In this document: positions 1 to 6,813 of the stretch, in pieces
Layout: each line of letters opens with the position of its first letter
Numbering within the stretch: the stretch's first letter is position 1
Source of the DNA: Desulfobacteraceae bacterium
GTDB lineage: Bacteria > Desulfobacterota > Syntrophobacteria > BM002
Length of the DNA stretch: 10,792 nucleotides
NCBI GenBank assembly: GCA_002899795.1
Contig: PPDG01000060.1
Coordinates: forward strand, 1-10,792
Direction: 5' to 3'
Notes under the pieces: model-generated
The model's database searches: none
Told to the model about the DNA's origin: nothing
The model's input: only the letters and a program-made list of their open reading frames with translations
Position numbers and translations under genes: made by a program

Positions 1-420
1 CCCGCATCCCATGGCGGAACGGTCCTTGCCCCGCCAATCCTTGAACTCGCTGCGGATCACGATCACGTAGGCGTGATCCTCGTTGCTCAGATTCTGCGCG
101 CGCATTACGTCCAGGTGCTTCTGGTAGTCTGCAAAGCCTTTCTGGCGCAATTCTTCCTTGGCTGCGTCCTGCTTAGGTTCAGCGGTTGCAAGAACCGCTG
201 TCTCCGCCACAGCGGTGGCTTCTGCGATGGTTTCTTGTTCGATCTGCGAGGCTGTGGGGGCTGGAGCCTCTGGTACTGGGGCGGCTTCCTGAGGAACGGT
301 CTTTGCACACCCAACCAGATACAAAACAATTAGCAGTGAAGCCCCGATGGCCATTGCCCCGCAAGAGGTAAGATACCTCAGCCGTCCCCTTTCCCGTTTT
401 TCCTGTTTTTCGACTCCCAT
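1..420 (-). CDS. Predicted lipoprotein of unknown function, C-terminus beyond the window edge
   Basis: An open frame runs from an ATG at 420 to base 1 with no stop: 140 codons, so the C-terminal part is missing. The first 20 residues are strongly basic and are followed by a hydrophobic stretch (about 23-37) ending in L-V-G-C, a lipobox that places the lipidated cysteine at residue 38. After it comes an Ala/Pro/Glu-rich linker (about 42-85), then a more globular part with alternating charged and aromatic residues (about 90-140). The likely role is an envelope lipoprotein; I do not recognise a family. It starts 56 bases after the 13-haem cytochrome stop on the same strand, so it may be the last or a later gene of that operon. 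The ribosome site (GGGTG close to the ATG) is weak, and an internal ATG at codon 23 is possible. An overlapping frame starting at 427 lacks the lipobox logic and was not preferred. Confidence 0.6.
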   Translation of the reverse strand, partial: MGVEKQEKRERGRLRYLTSCGAMAIGASLLIVLYLVGCAKTVPQEAAPVPEAPAPTASQIEQETIAEATAVAETAVLATAEPKQDAAKEELRQKGFADYQKHLDVMRAQNLSNEDHAYVIVIRSEFKDWRGKDRSAMGCG

Positions 421-476
421 AATGCACCCGTATTAACGTTAGAGTTCACGAGACAAAATCCGAAAGACTTCCTTCC

Positions 477-2651
477 CTATTTTTTTTGTGAAGCCACTTT
501 CCAGCCCAGAGGCAGTTTCTTGAAGCGGCCTCCGTATAGTATTGGATCACCCTTGTAACCAAGATCCTTGAAGTTGAGCCAATCGGTTTCATTAATCTGA
601 CTCCGGTCAGCTTTTCGGGTGAGATGTATCAATTTTTCGTCAATGCCAGAAAAAGCCAGTTCCCTGAAATCCACCCCGCGCTTGTCTTGATGGCAGCGCC
701 CACAGGAAAGGCGGTTCCTTAGACTCTCATGGCACTGGACACAGGAAAGGGCAAACACCTTGGGTAGGACTTCATGATTAAGGCTGAGGTACATGGCGGT
801 CTCTACCCACTTATACTCGCCGCTGTAGGCCAGTCCGGAAGCCTCGGCTCCGGAGGCAAAGGATCTCTGCCAATCCAGAGCCTGCCAAAAACCACCAACC
901 CCCTCCAGATGCGGCACCAGGAGGTAGTTGTACTTGGCATCGGCGGCCTGAGTGCCGCCCATTATTTTAAAAGGGTAAATCTTTGACTCCCGATCCATGA
1001 TGTCGCCTGCAGGTTCGTTTAGGTTGGTAACACCTTCGGAATTGATCGGGTCGCCTAAAAGGTGACGCTTTACCTTGCCGTTGTACCAGGCATAAACCGG
1101 CTTGATTTCACGACCCCAGGAGAAGTCACCTGCTTCCCAGGCGTAATCCGGCATGCCATCTTCGTCCCTTTTTACTTTGCGCTCTTTGTCTCCTGCCGTG
1201 GACCAATCCCAATAGGTTTTCACCGGGGTGTACTTGGCGTATACGGGTTGGTGACAGGTCACACAGGCTATGTGGTCGGAGTGTTTGTTTAGATGATGGG
1301 TCAATAGGGATTTTTCCTGGTGTGGCGCATCTGTGTGACAGTGGTTACAGGATCGGCTGCCTTCAGCCACAGGCAGGGCGATACTACGGCCGCTGATCTT
1401 ATGGTTTCTTGTCTTGTGGCAATCATGGCACTGAAAACCCAGTCCCCCCATGTGGACATCGCAACTGCTGCCGTGAAAATCGAGAAGGGCATTGAGTTTG
1501 CCGTGCCTGACAAAGTCCTGGTCACCACCTGAGAAATGACAGTTGCCGCAGGTTTTTCGACTGGGCTTGCCTACTTTTTTTGCAACCAGAAGCAAATCCA
1601 CTGAAGGGTCTGGCATACCTGCAGCTTTGAGGTCTTTTCTATACGTTCCGGTGGTATCATGGCATACGAGGCAGTCGATCCTGGTTTTGTCGGTAAAGTC
1701 AAAGCTTGCGTCTTTCCAGCCATAACCAGCATGACAACCCGTGCAACGGGGCCAGTTGCTGAAAACGCTCACGCAGAAATTGTTGATGGTTACGGTGGCC
1801 TTGCCCATATCTACCCGCTTGTCTTGACCCAGAGTGAATGGAGAAGGACCTTTCCACAGCCAGTGAGTGGAGCTGAGCATCTCCTCGCCTTGGGCAGGGT
1901 GGCAACGGAGGCATTCCTTCGTTACTTCCAGTGCATCGGGTTTTCGGGAAAGCTCCACAAGTTCGGTATGGTCCCTGACTCTCTTTTCGTGGCAACCGCT
2001 CGAGCACCGGATGGGGCCCCTATGGAGCTTCTTGTGGCAGCCCGTACACTGGCGGTGGATAGCACCTTTGAGCCCTATACGGTCCGGTGCTATGGGGTTG
2101 AAGGAATTCTGATGACAGGCCGAACAGCGCATGGTCTCCGAGGCATCGGGCACGTTTGGCCGATAATGATGACATCCACTACAATCATTTGAAATGCTTG
2201 CATGCTTTTTGTGCATGAACCGAACCGGCCCGTAAAAATCATCTTCCTCGTTGACCAGGGGACAATTCATCACAAAGAAGTTGTACTCAGCAGGAATATC
2301 TTTGGGCCTCAGCCTGTAGGCAAGGCGCGCACGTCTTTCTGAAGCTGTTTCCTTGAATACATCCTTGACCAGAGGTATTGTCTCCTTGCCTCGTTGTCTG
2401 GCCGAGGCCACCCGATCGTGCCATGCCCTGTGAGCCGGCGGATTGGTCTTGACCACCGCAGGTTTTGACTCTCCGGCCCTATCTCTTTCAAAAATACTGT
2501 CAATCAAACCTACCAAAACCTCTCTAAATCCGGTTTTGTCAGCCCTATCAGGTTCAGCTTCAGCCCAGGCAATTGCCAGGACCGTTCCCAGCGACAGGAC
2601 AATCAAGCTCATCAGCACGATTGTCAGTTTACCTTTGCTCGAGCGCTTCAT
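477..2651 (-). CDS. 13-haem c-type cytochrome with octahaem tetrathionate reductase (OTR)-like core
   Basis: A periplasmic multihaem cytochrome, 724 residues, with an N-terminal export signal (hydrophobic 9-30, cleavage probably near Ala30-Ala32). Twelve CXXCH motifs begin at Cys157, 176, 202, 247, 303, 327, 368, 408, 435, 463, 637 and 650, and one CX3CH begins at Cys216. The first four haems (157-221) form a compact class III-like block (H-K-K-H before C-S-G-C-H-H). The segment from about 247 to 641 has eight haems, the D-V-H-M motif (398-401) and a 170-residue haem-free insert with Y-W-D-W-S (480-484). This resembles the octahaem tetrathionate reductase family, whose known member reduces tetrathionate, nitrite and hydroxylamine in vitro. 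A thirteenth haem follows. The start is set by AAGGAG five bases upstream, and the ATG overlaps the stop of the HybB-like gene (ATGA). Probable terminal reductase or electron-exit subunit; substrate unknown. An alternative is a non-catalytic haem wire. Confidence 0.92.
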   Translation of the reverse strand: MKRSSKGKLTIVLMSLIVLSLGTVLAIAWAEAEPDRADKTGFREVLVGLIDSIFERDRAGESKPAVVKTNPPAHRAWHDRVASARQRGKETIPLVKDVFKETASERRARLAYRLRPKDIPAEYNFFVMNCPLVNEEDDFYGPVRFMHKKHASISNDCSGCHHYRPNVPDASETMRCSACHQNSFNPIAPDRIGLKGAIHRQCTGCHKKLHRGPIRCSSGCHEKRVRDHTELVELSRKPDALEVTKECLRCHPAQGEEMLSSTHWLWKGPSPFTLGQDKRVDMGKATVTINNFCVSVFSNWPRCTGCHAGYGWKDASFDFTDKTRIDCLVCHDTTGTYRKDLKAAGMPDPSVDLLLVAKKVGKPSRKTCGNCHFSGGDQDFVRHGKLNALLDFHGSSCDVHMGGLGFQCHDCHKTRNHKISGRSIALPVAEGSRSCNHCHTDAPHQEKSLLTHHLNKHSDHIACVTCHQPVYAKYTPVKTYWDWSTAGDKERKVKRDEDGMPDYAWEAGDFSWGREIKPVYAWYNGKVKRHLLGDPINSEGVTNLNEPAGDIMDRESKIYPFKIMGGTQAADAKYNYLLVPHLEGVGGFWQALDWQRSFASGAEASGLAYSGEYKWVETAMYLSLNHEVLPKVFALSCVQCHESLRNRLSCGRCHQDKRGVDFRELAFSGIDEKLIHLTRKADRSQINETDWLNFKDLGYKGDPILYGGRFKKLPLGWKVASQKK

Positions 2652-3874
2652 GATGACTCCTTTTCGATGCTGGCAAGACTGGGAGCGCTTAGCACAGGAA
2701 GATAGGTAACAGCCAGCCGGTAGAAAAAGGTGATACTACAGAGCAAGGAGGCTGTTATCGCTATCTCGCTGATGGAGGGGAAGTAGGATTTGACCGCATA
2801 AGGGGGATTGAATCCGATAAGAAAAACATTACAGCGATTCAGGGCAATTCCCAGTACGACAGTGGTGCAGGCCACAAACAGCGTATGCCTTTTTGCGCGC
2901 AGTCGCGGGCTCATCAGCATAAACCAGGGAACGATCATTGCCAACATCTCCACAATAAAGGAGCGGCTTTCAATGGAGCCATCAAATAAATAGACGTACG
3001 TTTCCCGGAAAATCATGTCGCCGATTTTCAGAGTTATGTAGATTCCCAGTAGGTATTTAGTGACGCCGGTAAGGGGGGCCAAAACCTCCATTTCATCTAC
3101 CCGTTTAAATGAGGCGGTGGCCACTGTGGTTTCAAAAACAACCATGGGATAACCTGCAGCAATAGCCGAAGTAAGAAAGAGCAGGGGTAAAATGGGAGTG
3201 TACCAGAGGGGATGCAGCTTGGTCGGGGCGATGAGCATGAGCGATCCCAGCCCCGATTGGTGCATACAGGAGAGGACCACCCCGGCAATGATGAAGACCC
3301 ACATGGTCTTGCCGAGTATGGAGTCGGCCAATGCTAAAAGACGTTCAATCCGATCATTGAGAATGGAGAATGGTCCAGGGAGGTTCACCCTTCCTCGAAA
3401 ACGCTCTACCGCAATAGTAATGAATTCGATATAGAGAACGTGCAAATAGACCACCACGCACATGGCCACTTCAAAAAGAACCGAGTTTCCCTGCCAGAAC
3501 AGGAGGGGTTTCGGCATGGCCCAAGAACGTCCGACATCAATGGCAAGACCTATGGCCACAAAGGTGTAGCCCAAGGTGGCGGTCAACAAAGCCGGTCGAG
3601 TTACTGCCTCATACTGGTGTCTGCCAAACACGTGAGCAATAGCTGCGGTGGTAAATCCACCAGCGGCGAGAGCCACACCCGTGGCAACATCAATACCAAT
3701 CCACAATCCCCAGGGATGCTGATTGTCCAGGTTGGTTACGACCGCTAAGCCCCCGATGTAGCGGGCAATGATAAAACAAACTCCAATCAGCATGACAGCA
3801 AACAGGACCAGGACACCCGGGGTCCAGAACCTAATTTCAAGCGGGGCAGGTTTGGGGTGAGCATGAGAACTCAT
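2648..3874 (-). CDS. HybB/NrfD-like integral membrane quinone-interacting subunit
   Basis: A 408-residue membrane protein with about ten hydrophobic segments (roughly 18-38, 58-80, 96-114, 130-152, 190-210, 224-245, 268-288, 304-322, 331-350, 367-390). The H-P-W-G-L-W-I-G-I-D-V stretch (53-63) and overall length match the HybB branch of the NrfD family, the membrane partner of hydrogenase-2 and of several cytochrome-linked complexes. NrfD-family proteins bind menaquinone but no haem, and pass electrons to or from a ferredoxin-like partner. The upstream gene encodes exactly such a partner. AGGAGGA sits six bases before the ATG, which overlaps the ferredoxin stop (ATGA); the 3' end overlaps the cytochrome start the same way, so the three are translationally coupled. 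No hydrogenase subunit is encoded in the window, so the module is inferred to serve the cytochromes. Confidence 0.93.
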   Translation of the reverse strand: MSSHAHPKPAPLEIRFWTPGVLVLFAVMLIGVCFIIARYIGGLAVVTNLDNQHPWGLWIGIDVATGVALAAGGFTTAAIAHVFGRHQYEAVTRPALLTATLGYTFVAIGLAIDVGRSWAMPKPLLFWQGNSVLFEVAMCVVVYLHVLYIEFITIAVERFRGRVNLPGPFSILNDRIERLLALADSILGKTMWVFIIAGVVLSCMHQSGLGSLMLIAPTKLHPLWYTPILPLLFLTSAIAAGYPMVVFETTVATASFKRVDEMEVLAPLTGVTKYLLGIYITLKIGDMIFRETYVYLFDGSIESRSFIVEMLAMIVPWFMLMSPRLRAKRHTLFVACTTVVLGIALNRCNVFLIGFNPPYAVKSYFPSISEIAITASLLCSITFFYRLAVTYLPVLSAPSLASIEKESS

Positions 3875-4803
3875 ATGTGATCCTCCTGTGCCTGAAATCC
3901 CGGAGCATGGTTGATCTGTTCGGGATTAATTTTCCACATGGCCCCTGTGAGAATTGCAAACAAGGTAATGGGCGCCCACATATAGGCAAAAATCGAGTGT
4001 TGGATGGTTTCAGTAAGATGGGGCATGGGATAATGGGGCAAACTCAGAAAGCCCAGCTTTTCAAATGGATCCTTTGAAATGTACATCCAGGATGTGCCGC
4101 CCACCTCAGACTCGCCGTAAATTTTGTTCAGATAACGCACAGGGTTAGCTGTTATCTTCCGGCGGGTACCTTCAAGTAGTATCTGGCGGTTGCCAAAGGT
4201 GATGGCCTCCATGGGGCAAGCAGCAGCACAGCCCGGTTTTCCTCCCATGCTGATGCGCTCGTAACAAAAGGTACACTTTCGCACCCTGGGTGTGAGAGGA
4301 TCAAAATACTCATAGGCAGGGATCTGGAAGGGGCAGGCCACCAGGCAGTACCGACAACCAACACATTTGGATTTGTCATAGTGGACCGCGCCGTTGTCTT
4401 TCTTGCTCAATGCGCCTGTAATACAGGCCGAAGCACAGGCCGGATCCTGACAGTGCATGCACTGGACTTTGACATAGGTGGGAACCAATTGGTTTTGCTC
4501 ATCAAGCCGGCCGGAATAGTAGCTGTTTATTACCGTAAAAGCGCCGGTGCTTGGCCTGCGCTTTTGGTCGAGAACGGTCCGATCGTCCAGCCGTTCCTTG
4601 GGTGGCGGCAGGTGGTTCACTCGATTGCAGGCCTGTTCGCAGGTTCGACAGCCAACGCAGGCTGTTAGATCCACTACGCAGCCATAGGGATTCGGAGGGG
4701 CTTTGGGCTGGCGTGCAGCAAATACTTTTTTGCAATTGCCTGCCGCAGCAGAGCTTATCATGCCTCCTGCAACACCTAAAAAATGGCGCCTGCTAATGTT
4801 CAT
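3871..4803 (-). CDS. HybA-like Tat-exported ferredoxin with four [4Fe-4S] sites and C-terminal membrane anchor
   Basis: A predicted periplasmic iron-sulfur protein of 310 residues. It opens with a twin-arginine signal (S-R-R-H-F-L-G, residues 4-10). Four cysteine clusters follow: 49/52/55/59, 115/118/123/127, 147/150/153/157 and 177/180/192/196. This is the pattern of the HybA/DsrO/NrfC family and predicts four [4Fe-4S] clusters in a chain. A hydrophobic helix near 269-289 should anchor the C-terminus, as in HybA. The ATG at 4803 is preferred because AAGGA lies six bases before it; the frame can be extended to a TTG at 4809, but that codon sits inside the spacer. The stop overlaps the next start, so it is coupled to the HybB-like subunit. 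Inferred role: carry electrons between the HybB-like quinone site and the cytochromes. Confidence 0.93.
   Translation of the reverse strand: MNISRRHFLGVAGGMISSAAAGNCKKVFAARQPKAPPNPYGCVVDLTACVGCRTCEQACNRVNHLPPPKERLDDRTVLDQKRRPSTGAFTVINSYYSGRLDEQNQLVPTYVKVQCMHCQDPACASACITGALSKKDNGAVHYDKSKCVGCRYCLVACPFQIPAYEYFDPLTPRVRKCTFCYERISMGGKPGCAAACPMEAITFGNRQILLEGTRRKITANPVRYLNKIYGESEVGGTSWMYISKDPFEKLGFLSLPHYPMPHLTETIQHSIFAYMWAPITLFAILTGAMWKINPEQINHAPGFQAQEDHI
3881..3887 (-). promoter_or_regulatory. Strong ribosome binding site of the HybB-like gene
   Basis: AGGAGGA on the minus strand is six bases before the ATG at 3874 and lies inside the 3' end of the ferredoxin gene, consistent with coupled translation. 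Confidence 0.65.
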
Positions 4804-4809
4804 ATTCAA

Positions 4810-4814
4810 TCCTT
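4810..4814 (-). promoter_or_regulatory. Ribosome binding site deciding the HybA-like gene start
   Basis: AAGGA on the minus strand is six bases before the ATG at 4803. The alternative TTG at 4809 would directly abut it. Confidence 0.6.
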
Positions 4815-4913
4815 CAGATCCATAGTTTTCATGAGAGGGTGGCTGTATCCATATCGGAATGTCGTTTGTGTGCTAAATAGTTCAAGTAAGCTTTATTCGA
4901 TATGTAAAAATTC

Positions 4914-5972
4914 TCACTTTTTGGCTAAACCAGATTGTAGAAGACCCACATGGAGATAGCTGGGTTTCCAGCCTCTCCAGCCGCGGTGACAGTCGAAGCA
5001 CCGCGCCGTGGGTTTGGCGACATGCTCCGCATGCATCAGCTTTTTGTTGTCTTTTTCTTTAAGCGCTTTTTCCTGGAGGTGACATTGTTGACAATTCTCT
5101 CTTGTTCCGCCGGCTCCCATTATCAAAGCGATGTTCAGAGTTCTATTTTCGAAGTATGCTCGGTATGAAGCGCCTCCGACCGCCTTTATCAGATCAAGGT
5201 GACACCCGGCGCACGAGACCTTTTCTCTTTTAAGCATGGCATGGGTAATCCGCTTTCCCCCGGATTCCTGGATGGGCTTTGTAGGAAGCGTGTGGCATAA
5301 CTCACATTTGCCTCGGCCCTGGTTGTATTCGGCGTTCTTGAAATGACAAAGGGTGCAGGATGCCTTGCTCACTTCAAAGTGTTTGTTCTCGGTCAAATGT
5401 TGGTGGCAGGAAGTACAACCCATTTTCATGCCCTCTATCTGTTTGTTCTCGTCAAAATGGGGTTCATGAACAAACTTTATTTTTTTATCGCCGAGCTCAA
5501 TTCTTTTGGTCATGAACTTGTCCTCAGGCTTGCCGTGGCAGTCAAGTGTCAGGCAACTGGCATCAACGATAGTCGACCTTGTTTGGATGGATTCACCACC
5601 AATTGGAAGATAGCTGAAACGGTCTTGCACCCCGGCTGAGATATTTTTGGGGATATGTGTGGTCTTTGCAGTGCTATTCATTCGACGACCGTGCTCCACC
5701 CTTTCACTGTTTTGAGGCGGGTAGTGGCAATCGATACAACTCGCTTTAATGTGTGGGCTCATTTTCCAGGTTTGGTACCCCTTATTAAAGATGGCTGGAT
5801 AGGTCAGCAGATGGCAACTGCCGCAGTAAAACTGAGGTTGAGAGATTTCAGGCTGTGGCAGCTCTATGAGGATCTCCCCCTTTTGTTCGGCCCTCGAAGC
5901 CGAGACGGCCAAGATCAGGATAGCCACCACGGCCAGGACGAAAAGCTGATGGATTTTTTTATCACTGCGCAT
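4914..5972 (-). CDS. Nine-haem c-type cytochrome with NapC/NrfH-like N-terminal region
   Basis: A 352-residue exported or membrane-anchored cytochrome. Residues 8-27 form a single hydrophobic segment that could be a cleaved signal (A-S-R-A at 25-28) or an uncleaved anchor. Haem motifs begin at Cys50, 79, 186, 206, 223, 254, 294 and 325 (CXXCH), plus a CX4CH at Cys140 (C-L-T-L-D-C-H). The first two motifs, with Y-C-G-S-C-H, K-M-S-P-H and C-I-D-C-H-Y-P between 49 and 85, resemble the start of NapC/NirT/NrfH quinol dehydrogenases. The remaining haems follow a looser H-x-n-CXXCH spacing like class III and decahaem-type cytochromes. AAGGAAGAGG lies nine bases before the ATG. A 110-base gap separates it from the ferredoxin gene on the same strand. 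Likely role: haem relay, possibly with its own quinol contact. Confidence 0.9.
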   Translation of the reverse strand: MRSDKKIHQLFVLAVVAILILAVSASRAEQKGEILIELPQPEISQPQFYCGSCHLLTYPAIFNKGYQTWKMSPHIKASCIDCHYPPQNSERVEHGRRMNSTAKTTHIPKNISAGVQDRFSYLPIGGESIQTRSTIVDASCLTLDCHGKPEDKFMTKRIELGDKKIKFVHEPHFDENKQIEGMKMGCTSCHQHLTENKHFEVSKASCTLCHFKNAEYNQGRGKCELCHTLPTKPIQESGGKRITHAMLKREKVSCAGCHLDLIKAVGGASYRAYFENRTLNIALIMGAGGTRENCQQCHLQEKALKEKDNKKLMHAEHVAKPTARCFDCHRGWRGWKPSYLHVGLLQSGLAKK

Positions 5973-6101
5973 GGTCAGGTACCTCTTCCTTCGAGGGGTG
6001 AAACGTTTCCCCTACGGTGTATGTCAATATGAAGGACCACAAAAACAGCACCCATATACAGCGAAACTTGTTGCCTTTTGTGTCCAGCAAAGACTCCCTT
6101 G

Positions 6102-6134
6102 TTAAAGTCCAAGCCAGCCCGACTAAGACTTTAA
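6102..6134. repeat. Inverted repeat between the receiver-like gene and the nine-haem cytochrome gene
   Basis: TTAAAGTC at 6102-6109 pairs perfectly with GACTTTAA at 6127-6134 around a 17-base loop. It sits just after the receiver-like stop, within the 166-base gap before the cytochrome. It has no T-run, so a simple terminator is unlikely; it could be an mRNA processing or stability hairpin separating regulator from cytochrome expression. Confidence 0.35.
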
Positions 6135-6138
6135 GCCT

Positions 6139-6498
6139 TCATACTTCTAAGGAGCTCTTGACCCAAAAAAACAGCTCTTCCTCGTCAACAGGTGTGCCGA
6201 GGCAGGCGTAGATGTGACTGCCTATGGCCTCCTGCAATTCAGGATGAAACGACCGACTAGAAAAACCTATGATGCGAAGTGAGGGATTTTTTCTCTTGAG
6301 TTTCCTGATGTATCTGTTATCTACAGGCAAGCTATCCAGCTCCAGAATCGCCAAGCGACAATCGCATCCCGTTATCCTGCCAGCCAAGTGCTCAAGTGAA
6401 TCCAACAGCCTGATTCGATAATCCTCTCCTTCCAAGGCAGCACAAAGCTCGAGACAATGCTGTTCATTGGCACTTACAACTAAAATCGGATCTTGCAT
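6139..6498 (-). CDS. Degenerate receiver (pseudo-response-regulator) domain protein
   Basis: A 119-residue stand-alone protein with the length and alternating pattern of a CheY-like receiver (I-L-V-V at 5-8, hydrophobic strand ending near 54, I-I-G-F-S-S at 76-81, T-P-V-D-E-E-E-L at 102-109). The key residues are lost: the acidic pair after strand 1 is Ser9-Ala10, the position four before Pro58 is Leu54 rather than Asp (Glu53 and Asp55 flank it), and the conserved Lys before Pro103 is Thr102. Normal phosphoryl transfer is therefore unlikely, and it may act as a protein-protein switch. No output domain is present. The ATG at 6498 is chosen over that at 6504 because AGGAG ends directly against 6504 but is six bases from 6498. 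It is the first gene after the sigma54 promoter, so it is probably co-expressed with the cytochrome complex. Confidence 0.75.
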   Translation of the reverse strand: MQDPILVVSANEQHCLELCAALEGEDYRIRLLDSLEHLAGRITGCDCRLAILELDSLPVDNRYIRKLKRKNPSLRIIGFSSRSFHPELQEAIGSHIYACLGTPVDEEELFFWVKSSLEV

Positions 6499-6504
6499 CC
6501 GCAT

Positions 6505-6509
6505 CTCCT
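6505..6509 (-). promoter_or_regulatory. Ribosome binding site deciding the receiver-like gene start
   Basis: AGGAG on the minus strand lies six bases before the ATG at 6498 but directly abuts the ATG at 6504, so the inner ATG is favoured. Confidence 0.65.
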
Positions 6510-6555
6510 AGGGAACAACACTCTATCCCGCCCACCTTACTGTCACACTTATTGC

Positions 6556-6570
6556 GCAAATCCTGTGCCA
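6556..6570 (-). promoter_or_regulatory. Sigma54 (-24/-12) promoter for the receiver-cytochrome operon
   Basis: On the minus strand the sequence reads TGGCAC, AGGAT, TTGC, matching the sigma54 core elements with the required five-base spacer. The -12 GC lies at 6557-6556, so initiation is expected about 12 bases on, near 6545, leaving a leader of about 45 bases before the ATG at 6498. A gene for a sigma54 activator lies next upstream, which supports the call. Confidence 0.8.
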
Positions 6571-6624
6571 GCAACAAGGATTTGAGGGTTAAAATCGGGG
6601 CGGCATTGAGAAGGGTCGAAAAAG

Positions 6625-6669
6625 ATCTGCAGCTAACTCATTGAAAGTATGAGATGAAGCTGCTCAGAT
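6625..6669. repeat. Imperfect palindrome upstream of the sigma54 promoter
   Basis: Nested arms pair around a centre near 6645: ATCTG (6625-6629) with CAGAT (6665-6669), CAGCT (6630-6634) with AGCTG (6658-6662), and CTCAT (6637-6641) with ATGAG (6649-6653). It lies about 80-125 bases upstream of the expected transcription start, where enhancer or IHF-dependent architecture is common. Confidence 0.35.
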
Positions 6670-6676
6670 GAAGAAA

Positions 6677-6706
6677 GGCTGTAATGCTGAAAAAAGCAAA
6701 ACAGCC
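6677..6706 (-). terminator. Hairpin, possible weak terminator after the sigma54 activator gene
   Basis: GGCTGT (6677-6682) pairs with ACAGCC (6701-6706), and TGCT (6685-6688) with AGCA (6695-6698), separated by symmetrical AA bulges and a six-base A-rich loop. On the minus strand TTTCTT follows (6676-6671), a short imperfect U-tract. It lies between the activator gene and the sigma54 promoter, so it could isolate the operon from read-through. Confidence 0.35.
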
Positions 6707-6813
6707 GCGTAGTTGAGGGAGGAATTGGTCCAGATAATCGAGGTCGTTTGCACAGATAGTTTACAGCATTTTCTTGCAATTAGATTTGTCATGAAATTCC
6801 AATGGCTTAGCCC

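Noticed and set aside
1659..2192. Plus-strand open frame of 177 codons inside the 13-haem cytochrome gene
   Set aside because: It is antisense to a gene with 13 haem motifs in frame, has no recognisable domain, and arises from the codon bias of the real gene.
2648..4803. Assignment of the HybA/HybB-like pair to a [NiFe] hydrogenase
   Set aside because: No hydrogenase large or small subunit is present; the gene neighbours are cytochromes, so a cytochrome-linked complex is the better reading.
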